The notes beneath the pieces were generated by a model. The model saw nothing but the letters and a program-made list of their open reading frames with translations, searched no databases and was not told the origin of the DNA. This document shows, piece after piece, positions 44,959 through 54,460 of a DNA stretch of 64,000 bases; the first letter of the stretch is position 1, and each line of letters starts with the position of its first letter. The stretch is from Bin5 sp022827195 (GTDB lineage Bacteria; Chloroflexota; Anaerolineae; Caldilineales; Caldilineaceae), in assembly GCA_965208275.1 (NCBI GenBank), contig OZ242331.1, forward strand, positions 1,178,001 to 1,242,000. Direction: 5' to 3'. The position numbers and the translations under genes are program-made.

Positions 44959-44988
44959 TTGGAACTGGGTTAAATGATTCGATACACT
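44959..44988 (+). promoter_or_regulatory. Predicted promoter of the LysM/FAS1 gene
   Basis: TTGGAA (44959-44964) and TACACT (44983-44988), spaced 18 bp. The gene starts 135 bp further on. Confidence 0.4.
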
Positions 44989-45123
44989 GAAACTCAGTCC
45001 GCGCGTTGCGCCTTTCCGCGGATGCAAATCAATTGCGCGTTTGGCGAAAAGTCCGCCAAACATCCGGTCTCAAGGATTACGGGCGTCTCGCTCGTGCGTT
45101 CCAAGTTACATTGGAGGTGATAA

Positions 45124-46947
45124 GTGCAGCTGAACATGAAATGGCGTATAGCAAGAATCGCCTCTGCAGTGGCGTTGATTCTGGTCGCAATTCCCTACGC
45201 GGTGACCGCGCAGAACGGTATAGTCTCTTCAACAGTCAGCGGTCAGCTCAACGAGCAGTTCGCTAAGCACTACCTGGGCCTACAGGTCATCGACCCGATG
45301 CAGCCGGTCGAGATCAACATGGCCTACGAACCACAAGACAGCCTGCCGTTGGATCAAAACGCTGGAATGTATGCATTCGACGCAAGCAATTTCAATCGTT
45401 ACGTAAACGCCGCGCCGGCTTCCGAGACCGCGTATCGGTCATCCACTTTGCAGACAGTGGGCGGCACAAAACGGAAATCGATCGATTACGGGGCCGATGT
45501 CGCGTCATCGATCGTGACCCTGGTTGTTTACAACGATTCGACCACAGCACTATCCTACACGCTTACAGGGACGAACGTCCGGTTCGTCGACGACTCGGGG
45601 ACCCAGGTTGTGGCGGGAAGCACGCCCGCCCCTGCGGCGACGCCCGGTTCAGCAGCTCCGACACCCGCACCCGCATCAGGAGCGACGGCGAGCCAGTCGG
45701 CGCCCACACCCACAGCGATGGTGGCCGGAGTAAAGTCGACCTGGGTTCGCGGCACACTGAGCGAGCTGTTTGCCAAGCACTACCTGGGACTGGAGGTTGT
45801 CGATACCAGCCTGCCGGTTTCCATCAAGATGGCCTACGATCCCCAGGATAGTCCGACGCTTGATGCCGATTCCGGTTTCTACGTCTTTACCGAAAGTGGA
45901 TTCAACCAGTATACGTCCGCTGTGCCGCCTTCTCAGAGCGCGCTCGTATCTTCGCATCAGGAAACGACCGACGGCGTAAAGATAAAGGCTGCCGAAGTCA
46001 CATCTGAAAACGCGTCCACGATTGTGACGCTGGTCACATACAATGACACGACAACGCCGATTTCCTACACACTGACGGGTACAAATGTCAAGTTCATTGA
46101 CGAATCCGGTACGCAGGTAGAGGGTGACAGAATGGCAGCGCCGGCCGGTACACCTGCTGCCGCTTCGCCCGCGCCTTCAGGAACCGACATTACGCCTGGA
46201 ACTACCTATACCGTGCAGACAGGGGACACACTGGGCACGATCTCCAGCCGGGCTTATGGGTCAACGACACACTGGTCTGCCATCTGCAACGCCAATTCGC
46301 TGGCCAATTGTGACTATATCGAGGTCGGCGCTGTTCTGAATATCCCGACACTGGCCCAGACTGACACGCAACAGCCGGTAGCGACGGCAACGCCGGAGCC
46401 GACCGCCGACGCGATGACGCCGCAGCCGACCGCCGAGGCGATGACGCCGGAGCCCACTGCGGATGCAATGACACCGGAACCGACGACTGAGGCGTTGCCG
46501 GAACCGACGGCCGAAGCGACCCCTGGCGTGGGCAATCTGGTCGAAGTGGCCGAAGACTACGAGGACCTGGACATTCTGCTGCTGGCGCTGGACCTGGCAG
46601 GACTGACCTCTACCATTTCCGACGGTGGTCCCTATACGATATTCGCGCCGACGAATGCCGCGTTCGCGTCGCTTCCCGAGACCAGGCTTGACACTTTGAT
46701 GGCAGACTCAGCTCAGCTGGCGGAGACCCTCAAATACCACGTCGTTTCAGGGACTCTAACGTCGTCCGATCTGGCATCGCAGACGTCGCTGACGACGCTC
46801 GAAGGCAGCAGAATTTCGATCACGACCGAGAATGGCATGTTGAAGGTTGAAGGTGTTAGTGTCGTTACGTCCGACGTGAGCGCCTCCAACGGCGTCATCC
46901 ACTTCATCAACGAGTTGCTGCCCGAACCGGACGACAACTCACAGTAA
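45124..46947 (+). CDS. Secreted protein with duplicated domain, LysM and fasciclin (FAS1) domain
   Basis: 607 aa from GTG 45124, six bases after a perfect GGAGG; ATG 45136 is an internal alternative. A signal peptide ends near VTAQ. Two copies of a ~130-residue domain follow (LNEQFAKHYLGLQVIDP and LSELFAKHYLGLEVVDT are the equivalent starts), separated by Pro/Thr linkers. Then come a LysM (YTVQTGDTLGTISSRAYGS), a linker of near-9-residue repeats (PEPTADAMT, QPTAEAMTP) and a C-terminal FAS1 domain (GPYTIFAPTNAAFASLPE; LKYHVVSGTL; NGVIHFINELL). Likely an extracellular adhesion or wall protein. The duplicated domain is not recognised. Confidence 0.85.
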   Translation: MQLNMKWRIARIASAVALILVAIPYAVTAQNGIVSSTVSGQLNEQFAKHYLGLQVIDPMQPVEINMAYEPQDSLPLDQNAGMYAFDASNFNRYVNAAPASETAYRSSTLQTVGGTKRKSIDYGADVASSIVTLVVYNDSTTALSYTLTGTNVRFVDDSGTQVVAGSTPAPAATPGSAAPTPAPASGATASQSAPTPTAMVAGVKSTWVRGTLSELFAKHYLGLEVVDTSLPVSIKMAYDPQDSPTLDADSGFYVFTESGFNQYTSAVPPSQSALVSSHQETTDGVKIKAAEVTSENASTIVTLVTYNDTTTPISYTLTGTNVKFIDESGTQVEGDRMAAPAGTPAAASPAPSGTDITPGTTYTVQTGDTLGTISSRAYGSTTHWSAICNANSLANCDYIEVGAVLNIPTLAQTDTQQPVATATPEPTADAMTPQPTAEAMTPEPTADAMTPEPTTEALPEPTAEATPGVGNLVEVAEDYEDLDILLLALDLAGLTSTISDGGPYTIFAPTNAAFASLPETRLDTLMADSAQLAETLKYHVVSGTLTSSDLASQTSLTTLEGSRISITTENGMLKVEGVSVVTSDVSASNGVIHFINELLPEPDDNSQ

Positions 46948-46997
46948 GTGCAGCAAAAGAGGGCCGCTGACAAAGCGCCCGGAGCGTTCTGCAAGAG

Positions 46998-47035
46998 ACG
47001 CCCTTGGTTCGCCGAACCAGGGGCGTTATTCTTTT
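46998..47035 (+). terminator. Strong rho-independent terminator
   Basis: The stem ACGCCCTTGGTTCG pairs with CGAACCAGGGGCGT (46998-47026, one mismatch/bulge) and is followed by TATTCTTTT. It ends the LysM/FAS1 transcript. Confidence 0.85.
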
Positions 47036-47068
47036 GGACGCCTTGCACATTTGTGCTACGATCATGCC

Positions 47069-49528
47069 ATGGAAAACATTGACCAGCTCTACGTTGAGGA
47101 ACTGGCCGGCACACCGTCCCTGGCGCATGTCAAGGAGTTGGACGGGCGCTACGGCGATGAAAGGGAAGACGAGAAACCGTCTCCCCTGGAAACAGCCGAC
47201 CTATCGGCCCTGGTCGGGGAACGAGGCCGGCTGGCAGAGACGATGCCCGACTACGAGGCGCGACCCGGACAGGCCGAGATGGCAGAGGTTGTCAAGCAGG
47301 CGATACTAGACGAGTGCACCGCTCTAATCGAAGCGCCAACGGGGACAGGCAAGTCGATAGCCTACCTGCTTCCTGCCCTGCTTAGCGAGCGAACAGTTGT
47401 TGTCGCGACAGCCAACAAGTCGCTGCAAAACCAACTCTTTCGCAAAGACATTCCGCTTCTGGCCGAAGTCTTGGGAAGACCGGTCGAGGCCGTCGTCGTG
47501 AAGGGTCGCAGCAACTATGTCTGCAATCTGAAGTGGGAAAAGGAGTCGGTCGAACGAAAGCGCCTCGCCCTGTATGACAAAGAGGATGAGCAGGTCACTT
47601 TTCTGCGGCGCTGGCTCGGGGAGACGGGCACGGGGGATATCGACGACCTGCCTTTTGTACCGTCCAACGATCTTCGTACACGCGTTGTCAGCTTCCCTGA
47701 CGACTGCATCGGGCGCAGCTGCGGCCATTTCGAAGACAACTGCTTCGTAAATCAGATGCGCGACAAGGCCCGCCAGGCGCAGGTCATCATCACAAATCAT
47801 CACCTGCTTCTCAACGCCTTGGAACTGGGCGAGATCGGCTTCGCCATTCTGCCTGAAGCATCGATATACGTCATCGATGAGGCGCATCAGCTCGAAAGCA
47901 CTGCGACCTCGGTCTTTGAAGTGGAGACATCGGACTATGCTCTCGAGCAGCTACTGGCGAGGGCGGTATTCAAAGCGCATCTGGAACAAGAACAGCTGGA
48001 GTCTTTGCGCTGGCAGAACAGATTGGCCTTTGCCGAGGCGGAGGGTCTGTCCGAGGGGAAAGTATTCCGCCTGGACAGTGAACTGGAGGAATTGCAAAAG
48101 CTGGCGGGTGGATTGAAACAGGTGCAGGACGAATTGCGCCAGGCCAACCCTTATGAGCTCCCTGAGGAGGAAGGGCGCCCGCAGCTAACGCCCGACGAGA
48201 CCGAAGACGCAGCCAACTACGACCTGGCCGTGAAGGGCCTTGGATCACTGGCGGCGAAATTTCAAGCCGTGGCTAGCGGTTCGCTCGATGACAGGGTCGT
48301 CCGCTATGGAGAGAAGATCAGCGGTTCGCGTCATCTTCGTCTGCGCCTGCATGCCACGCCCATCGATCCGGCAGATGAGTTGGCAAAGCATCTCTTCGCT
48401 GAAGAGGGCCGCACTGTCATCTGCACGAGTGCGACGCTAGCTACAGACGGAAACTTCGACCACTTCAAAAGCCGGTGCGGTGTGAAGCGTCAGACGCATG
48501 AGTTCGTCGCCGGCCAGGTCTTTGACTATGCGCAGCAGGCCGTGCTGTATCAGCCCCAATTGCCTGCTTTCGACTGGCGCGAGCGGGAGCGATTCTACGA
48601 CGGCGTCGCGGCGGAGATCGAACGGCTGCTCAATGTAAGCCGCGGGCGGGCGTTGTGCCTCTTTACAAGCTGGACCGGATTGCGCCAGGTGCATGAGCGG
48701 CTGGCCGACGTCGTCTGGCCCCTGAAGGCCCAAGGCCAGCTGCCTCGCAATCGCCTTCTGGACTGGTTTCGGGAGACGCCTCACAGTGTTCTGCTGGCGA
48801 CGAAATCCTTCTGGGAAGGGGTCGATCTGCCGGGCGACGACCTGAGCCTGGTCGTCCTCGACAAGCTGCCGTTTCCGTCTCCGAGCGACCCGCTGCATGA
48901 GGCTCGCATGAACGTGCTGGACGAAGCCAGGGCCGGCAGCAGCTTCAACAGATACACGGTCCCGCTGATGACGCTGGCGCTCAAGCAGGGATTCGGCCGG
49001 CTCATCCGGCGTAAGACCGACCGGGGCGTGGTGGCGATCCTGGACGAACGGTTGTCGAGTCGAAGGTACGGCAACCGTACGCGCCGCGATCTGCCTCCGG
49101 CCCGCTTCAGCCGCCAAGTCCGCGACGTGCACGAATTCTACCGCAACGCGCTTGGCAGCAAGGCGGACTTCGCCCTGAATGTCTCGGCAAATGAGGATGA
49201 GGGGACTAAGGAAACCAAATGGCGCTGGCAGCTGGTCCGGCTTCAGGACGGCAAGACCGACGACCAGACCTCCGCCCTGGCCGCCTGCAGCACTACGGAA
49301 GCGGAGATTCAAGCTGCGCTGGCAGGGATCCGTAATCTGCGCAACCGTATCGAGGGCGCCGGGCGGTTCACAAGCAGTTTCGGTGTCGAGCTTCGTTGCA
49401 GTGCGGAGGCGCAACGGAGCCTGTCGGGAGGAGAGTTGCCACCCGCGCTCGGCCTGAATTGGGCCGACGAATGTGCCGTCTGGAGGTCGCTGGAAATCAT
49501 TGGCCTACGCGGCTTCAATTACGAATAG
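47069..49528 (+). CDS. DinG/XPD-family ATP-dependent helicase
   Basis: 819 aa from ATG 47069. Walker A EAPTGTGKS lies near residues 88-96 and the box II DEAH is in YVIDEAHQLES. Between them, cysteines in NYVCNLKW, DDCIGRSCGHFEDNC supply an Fe-S cluster as in DinG/XPD. The C-terminal helicase domain has LFTSWTGLRQVHERL and FWEGVDLPGDDLSLVVLDKLPFPSP with QGFGRLIRR. It likely unwinds DNA with 5'-3' polarity, acting in repair of R-loops or quadruplexes. No exonuclease domain is attached, unlike Firmicutes DinG. Confidence 0.92.
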   Translation: MENIDQLYVEELAGTPSLAHVKELDGRYGDEREDEKPSPLETADLSALVGERGRLAETMPDYEARPGQAEMAEVVKQAILDECTALIEAPTGTGKSIAYLLPALLSERTVVVATANKSLQNQLFRKDIPLLAEVLGRPVEAVVVKGRSNYVCNLKWEKESVERKRLALYDKEDEQVTFLRRWLGETGTGDIDDLPFVPSNDLRTRVVSFPDDCIGRSCGHFEDNCFVNQMRDKARQAQVIITNHHLLLNALELGEIGFAILPEASIYVIDEAHQLESTATSVFEVETSDYALEQLLARAVFKAHLEQEQLESLRWQNRLAFAEAEGLSEGKVFRLDSELEELQKLAGGLKQVQDELRQANPYELPEEEGRPQLTPDETEDAANYDLAVKGLGSLAAKFQAVASGSLDDRVVRYGEKISGSRHLRLRLHATPIDPADELAKHLFAEEGRTVICTSATLATDGNFDHFKSRCGVKRQTHEFVAGQVFDYAQQAVLYQPQLPAFDWRERERFYDGVAAEIERLLNVSRGRALCLFTSWTGLRQVHERLADVVWPLKAQGQLPRNRLLDWFRETPHSVLLATKSFWEGVDLPGDDLSLVVLDKLPFPSPSDPLHEARMNVLDEARAGSSFNRYTVPLMTLALKQGFGRLIRRKTDRGVVAILDERLSSRRYGNRTRRDLPPARFSRQVRDVHEFYRNALGSKADFALNVSANEDEGTKETKWRWQLVRLQDGKTDDQTSALAACSTTEAEIQAALAGIRNLRNRIEGAGRFTSSFGVELRCSAEAQRSLSGGELPPALGLNWADECAVWRSLEIIGLRGFNYE

Positions 49529-49562
49529 TAGCAGGTGACTTTGTTCTAACGTTCCGCCATGC

Positions 49563-50669
49563 CTACACATCAAACAGCAACATGCCGCGTGCGTTCTTGC
49601 CTGCTTCCATGTCGGCGAAGGCCTGGTTGATCTGTTCCAGCCGGTAAGTCTGTGTGATCAGTTCATCCAGCTTCAGTTTGCCTTCGTCGTAGTATCGCAG
49701 GTACTGCGGCATATCGACGCGAGGGCGGGAGGAGCCGTAGTAAGAGCCGATCAGGTTCTTTTCGCCCCAGATCAGGTCCTGGGGCGGGACCGGCACCAGG
49801 TCTTCGGCGCGTGCCAGCCCGATTGCAACGGCCGTTCCAGCCGGGCGGACCATGTCGAACGCCTGTCGGATCGTCGCAGAGCTGCCGATGGCCTCAAACG
49901 CGTAGTCAACACCAAGGCCGCCCGACAACTCCCGCACGGCCTCAACCGCGTCCACCTCAGTGGCATTGACCGTGTCTGTCGCGCCGAACTGGCGGGCGTA
50001 TTCCAGCTTGTTTTCCATCAGATCGACGGCAATTATGCGCTCGGCGTTGGCCAGGACCGCGCCCTGAATTGCGTTCAGCCCCACGCCGCCGCTGCCAATC
50101 ACAGCGACGCTGCTGCCAGGCTCGACCTGCGCCGTCTTGAGGACCGCCCCTACACCGGTGGTTACGCCGCATCCTACTAGGGCAGCCCTGTCCAACGGGT
50201 ATCCGGGATCGATTTTTATCAAGGCCTGCTCCGGCACGACGGAAAGCTCGGACATTGTGCCGATGCGGGACATCTGAATGATGTCCTGGCCGCGCGCGTT
50301 GTGGAGGCGGCAGGTATCGTCGAGGAGATAGCCCCTGCGGGCGGAGAAGCCCTTGCAAAGGCAGACCCTGTCGATTACGCACAGCGGGCAATTGCCGCAA
50401 TAGGTGACGAAGGAGAGGATGACGTGATCGCCCGGCTTGACGTAAGTTACATTGTCGCCGACGCGTTCGACGATGCCCGCGCCCTCGTGGCCCAGCGCGA
50501 CCGGCGGGTCAAAGTAGATCGTTCCATTGACGACCGAAAGATCGGAGTGGCAGACGCCGCTGGCGCCCATGCGCAAGAGGACTTCGTTTTCCCTGGGATC
50601 GTCAAGAGTCAGGGTATCGACGACGACAGGGGCGTCGTGTTCATAGACTACGGCTGTCTTGGTCTGCAT
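49563..50669 (-). CDS. Zinc-dependent alcohol dehydrogenase, class III/long-chain-type
   Basis: 368 aa. The catalytic zinc ligands lie in GVCHSDLSV and GHEGAGIVE; the structural zinc site is CGNCPLCVIDRVCLC. The coenzyme site is VIGSGGVGLNAI. VTTGVGAVLKTAQVEPG is typical of S-(hydroxymethyl)glutathione/mycothiol-type and aryl-alcohol dehydrogenases. It is convergent with dinG (34 bp between stops) and transcribed away from the SufR-like gene. Confidence 0.93.
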   Translation of the reverse strand: MQTKTAVVYEHDAPVVVDTLTLDDPRENEVLLRMGASGVCHSDLSVVNGTIYFDPPVALGHEGAGIVERVGDNVTYVKPGDHVILSFVTYCGNCPLCVIDRVCLCKGFSARRGYLLDDTCRLHNARGQDIIQMSRIGTMSELSVVPEQALIKIDPGYPLDRAALVGCGVTTGVGAVLKTAQVEPGSSVAVIGSGGVGLNAIQGAVLANAERIIAVDLMENKLEYARQFGATDTVNATEVDAVEAVRELSGGLGVDYAFEAIGSSATIRQAFDMVRPAGTAVAIGLARAEDLVPVPPQDLIWGEKNLIGSYYGSSRPRVDMPQYLRYYDEGKLKLDELITQTYRLEQINQAFADMEAGKNARGMLLFDV

Positions 50670-51040
50670 TGCGAACTCCTTCTGGCTCTTTCTCTCAACT
50701 TACATTGGCAGTCAGAGTGAACTGGGTGCGCACCGGCGCTGGACGGCGTAGGCGGCCGCGCGGCCGCTGATTCTCCTCGGTCATTGCCACAGGTGCGACT
50801 AGGAAACCGCCCAGTTTCGGGTTGCGCTGATGTTAGCGTATTGGCGGCCCGATCTCAAAATCCGCCAAATGACTATAGGCCCTGCGGCCGGCGAGATTGG
50901 GCAGGCGGGAAACAGCGGCGTAACTTGGCGAAACCAGGTTAGCAACATATTATTACAAGAAGTTTATAAAAATTGACAGCCCCGGCAAAACCTGCTACAC
51001 TTGAGGAAATCATGAGCCGACCGGGAAGCGGAGCGATCCC
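50670..51040. other. Divergent regulatory region before the SufR-like gene
   Basis: 371 bp between divergent genes. The AT-rich segment 50941-51001 (unlike its GC-rich surroundings) holds a clear promoter for the regulator. A partly palindromic TTATTACAAGAAGTTTATAA at 50950-50969 lies just upstream of the -35 and could be an operator, though its symmetry is imperfect. Confidence 0.55.
50973..51001 (+). promoter_or_regulatory. Strong sigma70-type promoter of the SufR-like gene
   Basis: TTGACA (50973-50978), 17-bp spacer, TACACT (50996-51001). The -35 is perfect. The GTG start follows 40 bp later, and TTATAAAA lies directly upstream of the -35. Confidence 0.75.
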
Positions 51041-51700
51041 GTGCAAGAAATCCGAAGTCGCATACTGGAGACGTTGAAGCAGATGGGGCCTTCGTCGGCG
51101 GGAACACTGGCCGACTCCTTGAACGTGCCCCAGGTCACGGTCAGGTATCATCTCGATATCCTGCTGGGTGACGATCTGATCGCGGTCGCCAAGGCAGAGC
51201 GGAGACGGGCTGTTGGGAGACCGCAGCAGCTCTATTCCCTGACGGCCGAGGCGGACACCCATTTCCCCGACAATTTTGCCGCCTTGACGGCAGGCGTCGT
51301 GAGGCAACTGAAGCAGCTGCTGCCGGCCGACAAGGTGGAGGGTTGCTTCCGTACGCTGGCCGAGGAGATGGCCCAGCCGCTTACGAACGAGATTCCGGTT
51401 GGGGAGAAGCTAGACAAGCGCATGGATCGGGTCGTTGCCTTTCTCAACGAGCGGGGATACATGGCGCAGTGGGAGCCGGGCAGCGGCCTGCTCCGCACGC
51501 ACAACTGTCCCTATGCCGGCGTTGCCGGCGAACACCGGGAGCTGTGCTGCATGGACCTGGCGTTGATCGAATCGCTCAGCGGGCAGAGTTGCGAGCGTAT
51601 TGAGGCCATTGCCGAGGGCGGGCGCTGTTGCAGCTATCAGGTCCACGAAGACAGAGCAGAAGTTGCGGCGCAACCACAGATGGTTGAGCTGGTTGTTTGA
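51041..51700 (+). CDS. SufR-like Fe-S-sensing transcriptional regulator
   Basis: 219 aa from GTG 51041 preceded by GGAAGCGGAGCG. The N-terminal winged helix (ILETLKQMGPSSAGTLADSL, VRYHLDIL) is of the ArsR/DeoR type. The C-terminal half has the cluster-binding cysteines: C156, C169/C170, C184 and C196/C197 (HNCPYAG, RELCCMD, GQSCERIE, GGRCCSYQV), close to SufR's C-x12-C-x13-C-x14-C. It should bind DNA according to Fe-S cluster status. Downstream are Fe-S users and carriers (moaA, ErpA-like, radical SAM), which are plausible targets. Confidence 0.88.
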   Translation: MQEIRSRILETLKQMGPSSAGTLADSLNVPQVTVRYHLDILLGDDLIAVAKAERRRAVGRPQQLYSLTAEADTHFPDNFAALTAGVVRQLKQLLPADKVEGCFRTLAEEMAQPLTNEIPVGEKLDKRMDRVVAFLNERGYMAQWEPGSGLLRTHNCPYAGVAGEHRELCCMDLALIESLSGQSCERIEAIAEGGRCCSYQVHEDRAEVAAQPQMVELVV

Positions 51701-51728
51701 GAAATCCTGGACTCCTTAGCCGGAGTTA

Positions 51729-52865
51729 ATGAATATGCCTACGACCGTCCGCAATCCGGATATACCCGAGCTACCGCTGGCCAAGGCCGTACCGAAGGGG
51801 AATAACGGCCACCGTTACCGAAACGGATACGGCCGAGTGACCGTGGCGGCGGCTCCGGGAGAAGACGCGTTGGCGGCGATGACTGAGCCGGTCCACGACA
51901 GCTACGGCCGCCGCGTCCGCTACCTGCGTATAAGCCTGACCGACGCCTGCAATCTCCGCTGTGTCTACTGCATGCCGGAAGACATGCAGTTCCGCCCGCG
52001 GCAGGATTTGATGTCCGATGAAGAGGTCCTTTTTCTGGTCAAAGTCGGCGCCAGCCTGGGTGTCGACAAGATCAGATTGACTGGCGGCGAGCCGACGATT
52101 CGTCCCGGAGTGGTCGACCTCGTGCGCCAGATGGCCGTCATTCCGGGTATTCGCGACATGGCGATGACGACCAATGCCCTGCTGCTTGACGAGATGGCCC
52201 AGCCGCTGGCCGACGCAGGTCTCAACCGGGTGAACATCAGCATCGATACGATCGATGCCGAGAGATTCCGGCGCATCACCCGTTGGGGAGACATCGACGA
52301 CGTTTGGCGCGGCATCGCCGCAGCCGAACGCGCCGGGCTGCGCCCTGTCAAGCTCAACTGTGTCGTAACGCGCGGCTTCAACGAGGAGGATGTCATCGAC
52401 CTTGCCCGCCTGACACTGGAGAACGACTGGGAAGTCCGCTTCATCGAGTTGATGCCTTTCGGCGAGGTGAGCGACTTCCAGCTGAGCCACGTCGTCTCCT
52501 TCCGCGAGATGCGCGAGCGGGTTGAGTCGGTCTTTGGCGAGCTGGAGGAGGCAAGCTATGATTTTGTCGATCCCAGCCGCCCCTTTCGCATCCCCGGCGC
52601 AGCCGGCACGCTCGGTTTCATCAGCAGCGTAACCGAACCATTCTGCCAGGGCTGCGGCCGCGTACGGTTGACGGCAGACGGCAAGCTTCGGCTCTGTCTG
52701 TTGCGCGACGACGAGGTGGACCTGCTTTCTCCGCTTCGCGGCGGCGCCAGTTTCGACGAGATCAGGGCGCTCATGGAGGAGGGCGCTTACCATAAGCCGT
52801 GGGGCCACGGCCTGGCTTCGGGCGACTTCGCCGAGAACCGGGCGATGAATCAGATCGGGGGCTGA
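51729..52865 (+). CDS. moaA: GTP 3',8-cyclase MoaA (molybdopterin biosynthesis)
   Basis: 378 aa. The radical SAM CxxxCxxC motif is at C74, C78 and C81 (DACNLRCVYCMPE). The second cluster is bound near the C-terminus (CQGCGRVRLTADGKLRLC). The end KPWGHGLASG then NRAMNQIGG is complete. It converts GTP to 3',8-cH2GTP, the first step of molybdenum-cofactor synthesis. GGAG at 51722 favours ATG 51735 over ATG 51729. The first ~60 residues are an unusually long, poorly conserved extension. Confidence 0.95.
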   Translation: MNMPTTVRNPDIPELPLAKAVPKGNNGHRYRNGYGRVTVAAAPGEDALAAMTEPVHDSYGRRVRYLRISLTDACNLRCVYCMPEDMQFRPRQDLMSDEEVLFLVKVGASLGVDKIRLTGGEPTIRPGVVDLVRQMAVIPGIRDMAMTTNALLLDEMAQPLADAGLNRVNISIDTIDAERFRRITRWGDIDDVWRGIAAAERAGLRPVKLNCVVTRGFNEEDVIDLARLTLENDWEVRFIELMPFGEVSDFQLSHVVSFREMRERVESVFGELEEASYDFVDPSRPFRIPGAAGTLGFISSVTEPFCQGCGRVRLTADGKLRLCLLRDDEVDLLSPLRGGASFDEIRALMEEGAYHKPWGHGLASGDFAENRAMNQIGG

Positions 52866-52965
52866 GTCGAAGGTCGCAGGTGCTATCAAAACGACAGACG
52901 CAAGCAAGTCTAGGTACTGACGATATAACCTTTCAGAGACACCCGTACAGGCAAGGAGAGCAGAG

Positions 52966-53382
52966 ATGGACATTGCACTGACCGACACGCAGACAAAGGC
53001 GATCACACTGACCGAGATGGCTGCCGAGAAGCTGGGTGGCATTCTCGAACAGAAGGGCCTGCGCGCGTCCCATGCGCTGCGCGTATTCGTCAAAGGCGGT
53101 GGCTGCGGAGGGATGCAGTACGGCATGACCTTCGACGATGACATTCAGGAGGCCGATCAGGTCTTCGAGCAGCACGGCCTGCGCGTCGTTATCGATCCGA
53201 CGAGCTTCCTCTATGTCGGCGGCTCCAGCATCGATTACATCGACAATCTCATGGGCGGCGGGTTTCACATCGAGAATCCCAACGCTGTCAGCTCCTGTGG
53301 TTGCGGCAGCAGCTTCCGCACCAATGGGGCCCCGGAAGGGGCGGCGGCCGGCGCGGGCTGCGGTAGCGGCTGCGGGCACTAG
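52966..53382 (+). CDS. erpA: ErpA/IscA-type Fe-S cluster carrier with Cys-rich tail
   Basis: 138 aa, longer than the usual ~110. The three conserved cysteines are C47 (GGGCGGM), C111 and C113 (SSCGCGSSF). An additional Gly/Ala tail ends in AGCGSGCGH, adding C132 and C136 and a terminal His, a possible extra metal site. It passes Fe-S clusters to apo-enzymes. It starts 100 bp after moaA and is followed by DUF2203, rhodanese and radical SAM genes on the same strand. A purine-rich GGAGAG sits before the ATG. Confidence 0.88.
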   Translation: MDIALTDTQTKAITLTEMAAEKLGGILEQKGLRASHALRVFVKGGGCGGMQYGMTFDDDIQEADQVFEQHGLRVVIDPTSFLYVGGSSIDYIDNLMGGGFHIENPNAVSSCGCGSSFRTNGAPEGAAAGAGCGSGCGH

Positions 53383-53500
53383 ACCGGGCAGAGCCAACAC
53401 AAAAAGAGGACGGTTGGGACAGCTATCGCTTCGCCTTCGTTTCCGAGATGGGACGGGTGCGACGGGCTGTCCCGCCCTACTCAGTGCAGGGACGATTCTC

Positions 53501-53893
53501 GTGCAGGCCAAATACTACACTTTGGAACAGGCCAAAGCCGCGTTGCCCCAAGTCAAGGCGTTAATGGGCCGGGTGCAGGAGGCGCGCTCCGAAATCATGC
53601 GGCTGCGGCCGGACGTGTGGCCTGTCCTGCAAAAGGCGGCCAGCAACGGCGGCAACGCTGCGGCCGGCGAGGTCTATACCCATTTCCACAAGCTGGAGAG
53701 CGGCGTGAAGGGGATTCTGGAGATGGGCATCCTGGTCAAGGACATCGATATGGGCCTGATCGATTTTCTTTCGATTCGAAACGGGCGCGAGGTCTATCTT
53801 TGTTGGAAGCACGGGGAGGACGAGCTGGCCTACTGGCACGATGTCAACGCCGGCTACGGAGGCCGGCAGCCGATCGATCCCGATGATTTCTGA
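53501..53893 (+). CDS. DUF2203-domain protein
   Basis: 130 aa from GTG 53501 with AGGGA 8 bases upstream. The family signature is clear: YYTLEQAKAALPQVKALM at the start and VKGILEMGILVKDIDMGLID then EVYLCWKHGEDELAYWHDVN and GGRQPID at the end. Its role is unknown. The frame extends further upstream, overlapping the ErpA-like gene, but that part lacks family similarity. Confidence 0.82.
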   Translation: MQAKYYTLEQAKAALPQVKALMGRVQEARSEIMRLRPDVWPVLQKAASNGGNAAAGEVYTHFHKLESGVKGILEMGILVKDIDMGLIDFLSIRNGREVYLCWKHGEDELAYWHDVNAGYGGRQPIDPDDF

Positions 53894-53980
53894 GTGAACC
53901 CCAATTCAGTCGCCCCTGACCTGGTTCGGCGCCGCGCCAAAGGAAGAGTACCGACAGCAAGAATTCAGCGAGTAAGCGAC

Positions 53981-54352
53981 ATGCCCAATCCCTATGGCGC
54001 CCCCGAAATCAGTGTGAAGGAAGTGCATGCGAAGCAGGAGGGCGGCGAAGCGTTCATCCTGGTGGACGTGCGTGAACCAAATGAGTTGGATCTAGCCAGT
54101 CTGCCGGAGGAAGCCTTCATCAGCATGCCGCTGAGCGACCTGCGCGAACGGCGGCTCGAGGCTGTGCCGGATGCGCTGAACGAAAACAAGGATGCCGATG
54201 TCGTCGTGTTCTGCCACAAGGGTCTGCGCAGCGCACAGGTTACCGTCTTTCTGCGCCAGCAGGGCTGGAAAAACGCGGTGAGCATGGCGGGGGGAATCGA
54301 CTCCTGGGCCGAAGAGATCGACGAATCGGTTGGCCGATACAAGAGTATGTAG
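53981..54352 (+). CDS. Rhodanese-like sulfurtransferase domain protein
   Basis: 123 aa from ATG 53981 (a GTG at 53894, directly after the previous TGA, would add 29 residues). ILVDVREPNELD is the first family motif, and the active-site loop is VVFCHKGLRSAQ with catalytic Cys followed by H-K-G-x-R-S. The C-terminal MAGGIDSWAEEI fits. It likely moves sulfane sulfur. The neighbourhood (ErpA-like, radical SAM) suggests sulfur supply for Fe-S or tRNA/cofactor thiolation. Confidence 0.88.
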   Translation: MPNPYGAPEISVKEVHAKQEGGEAFILVDVREPNELDLASLPEEAFISMPLSDLRERRLEAVPDALNENKDADVVVFCHKGLRSAQVTVFLRQQGWKNAVSMAGGIDSWAEEIDESVGRYKSM

Positions 54353-54460
54353 CGGATGCGGGCTGCGCTCGCGGCAAAGTGGGATCGAGCAAGAACAGGC
54401 GTTGCGGCTGGGCCAGGCGGGTACCGGAAGTCCTGGCAGATGTGAACTGAGGAGCATCGC

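Noticed and set aside
51771..53144. 457-codon minus-strand frame over moaA
   Set aside because: Antisense to moaA and the ErpA-like gene; no recognisable motifs.
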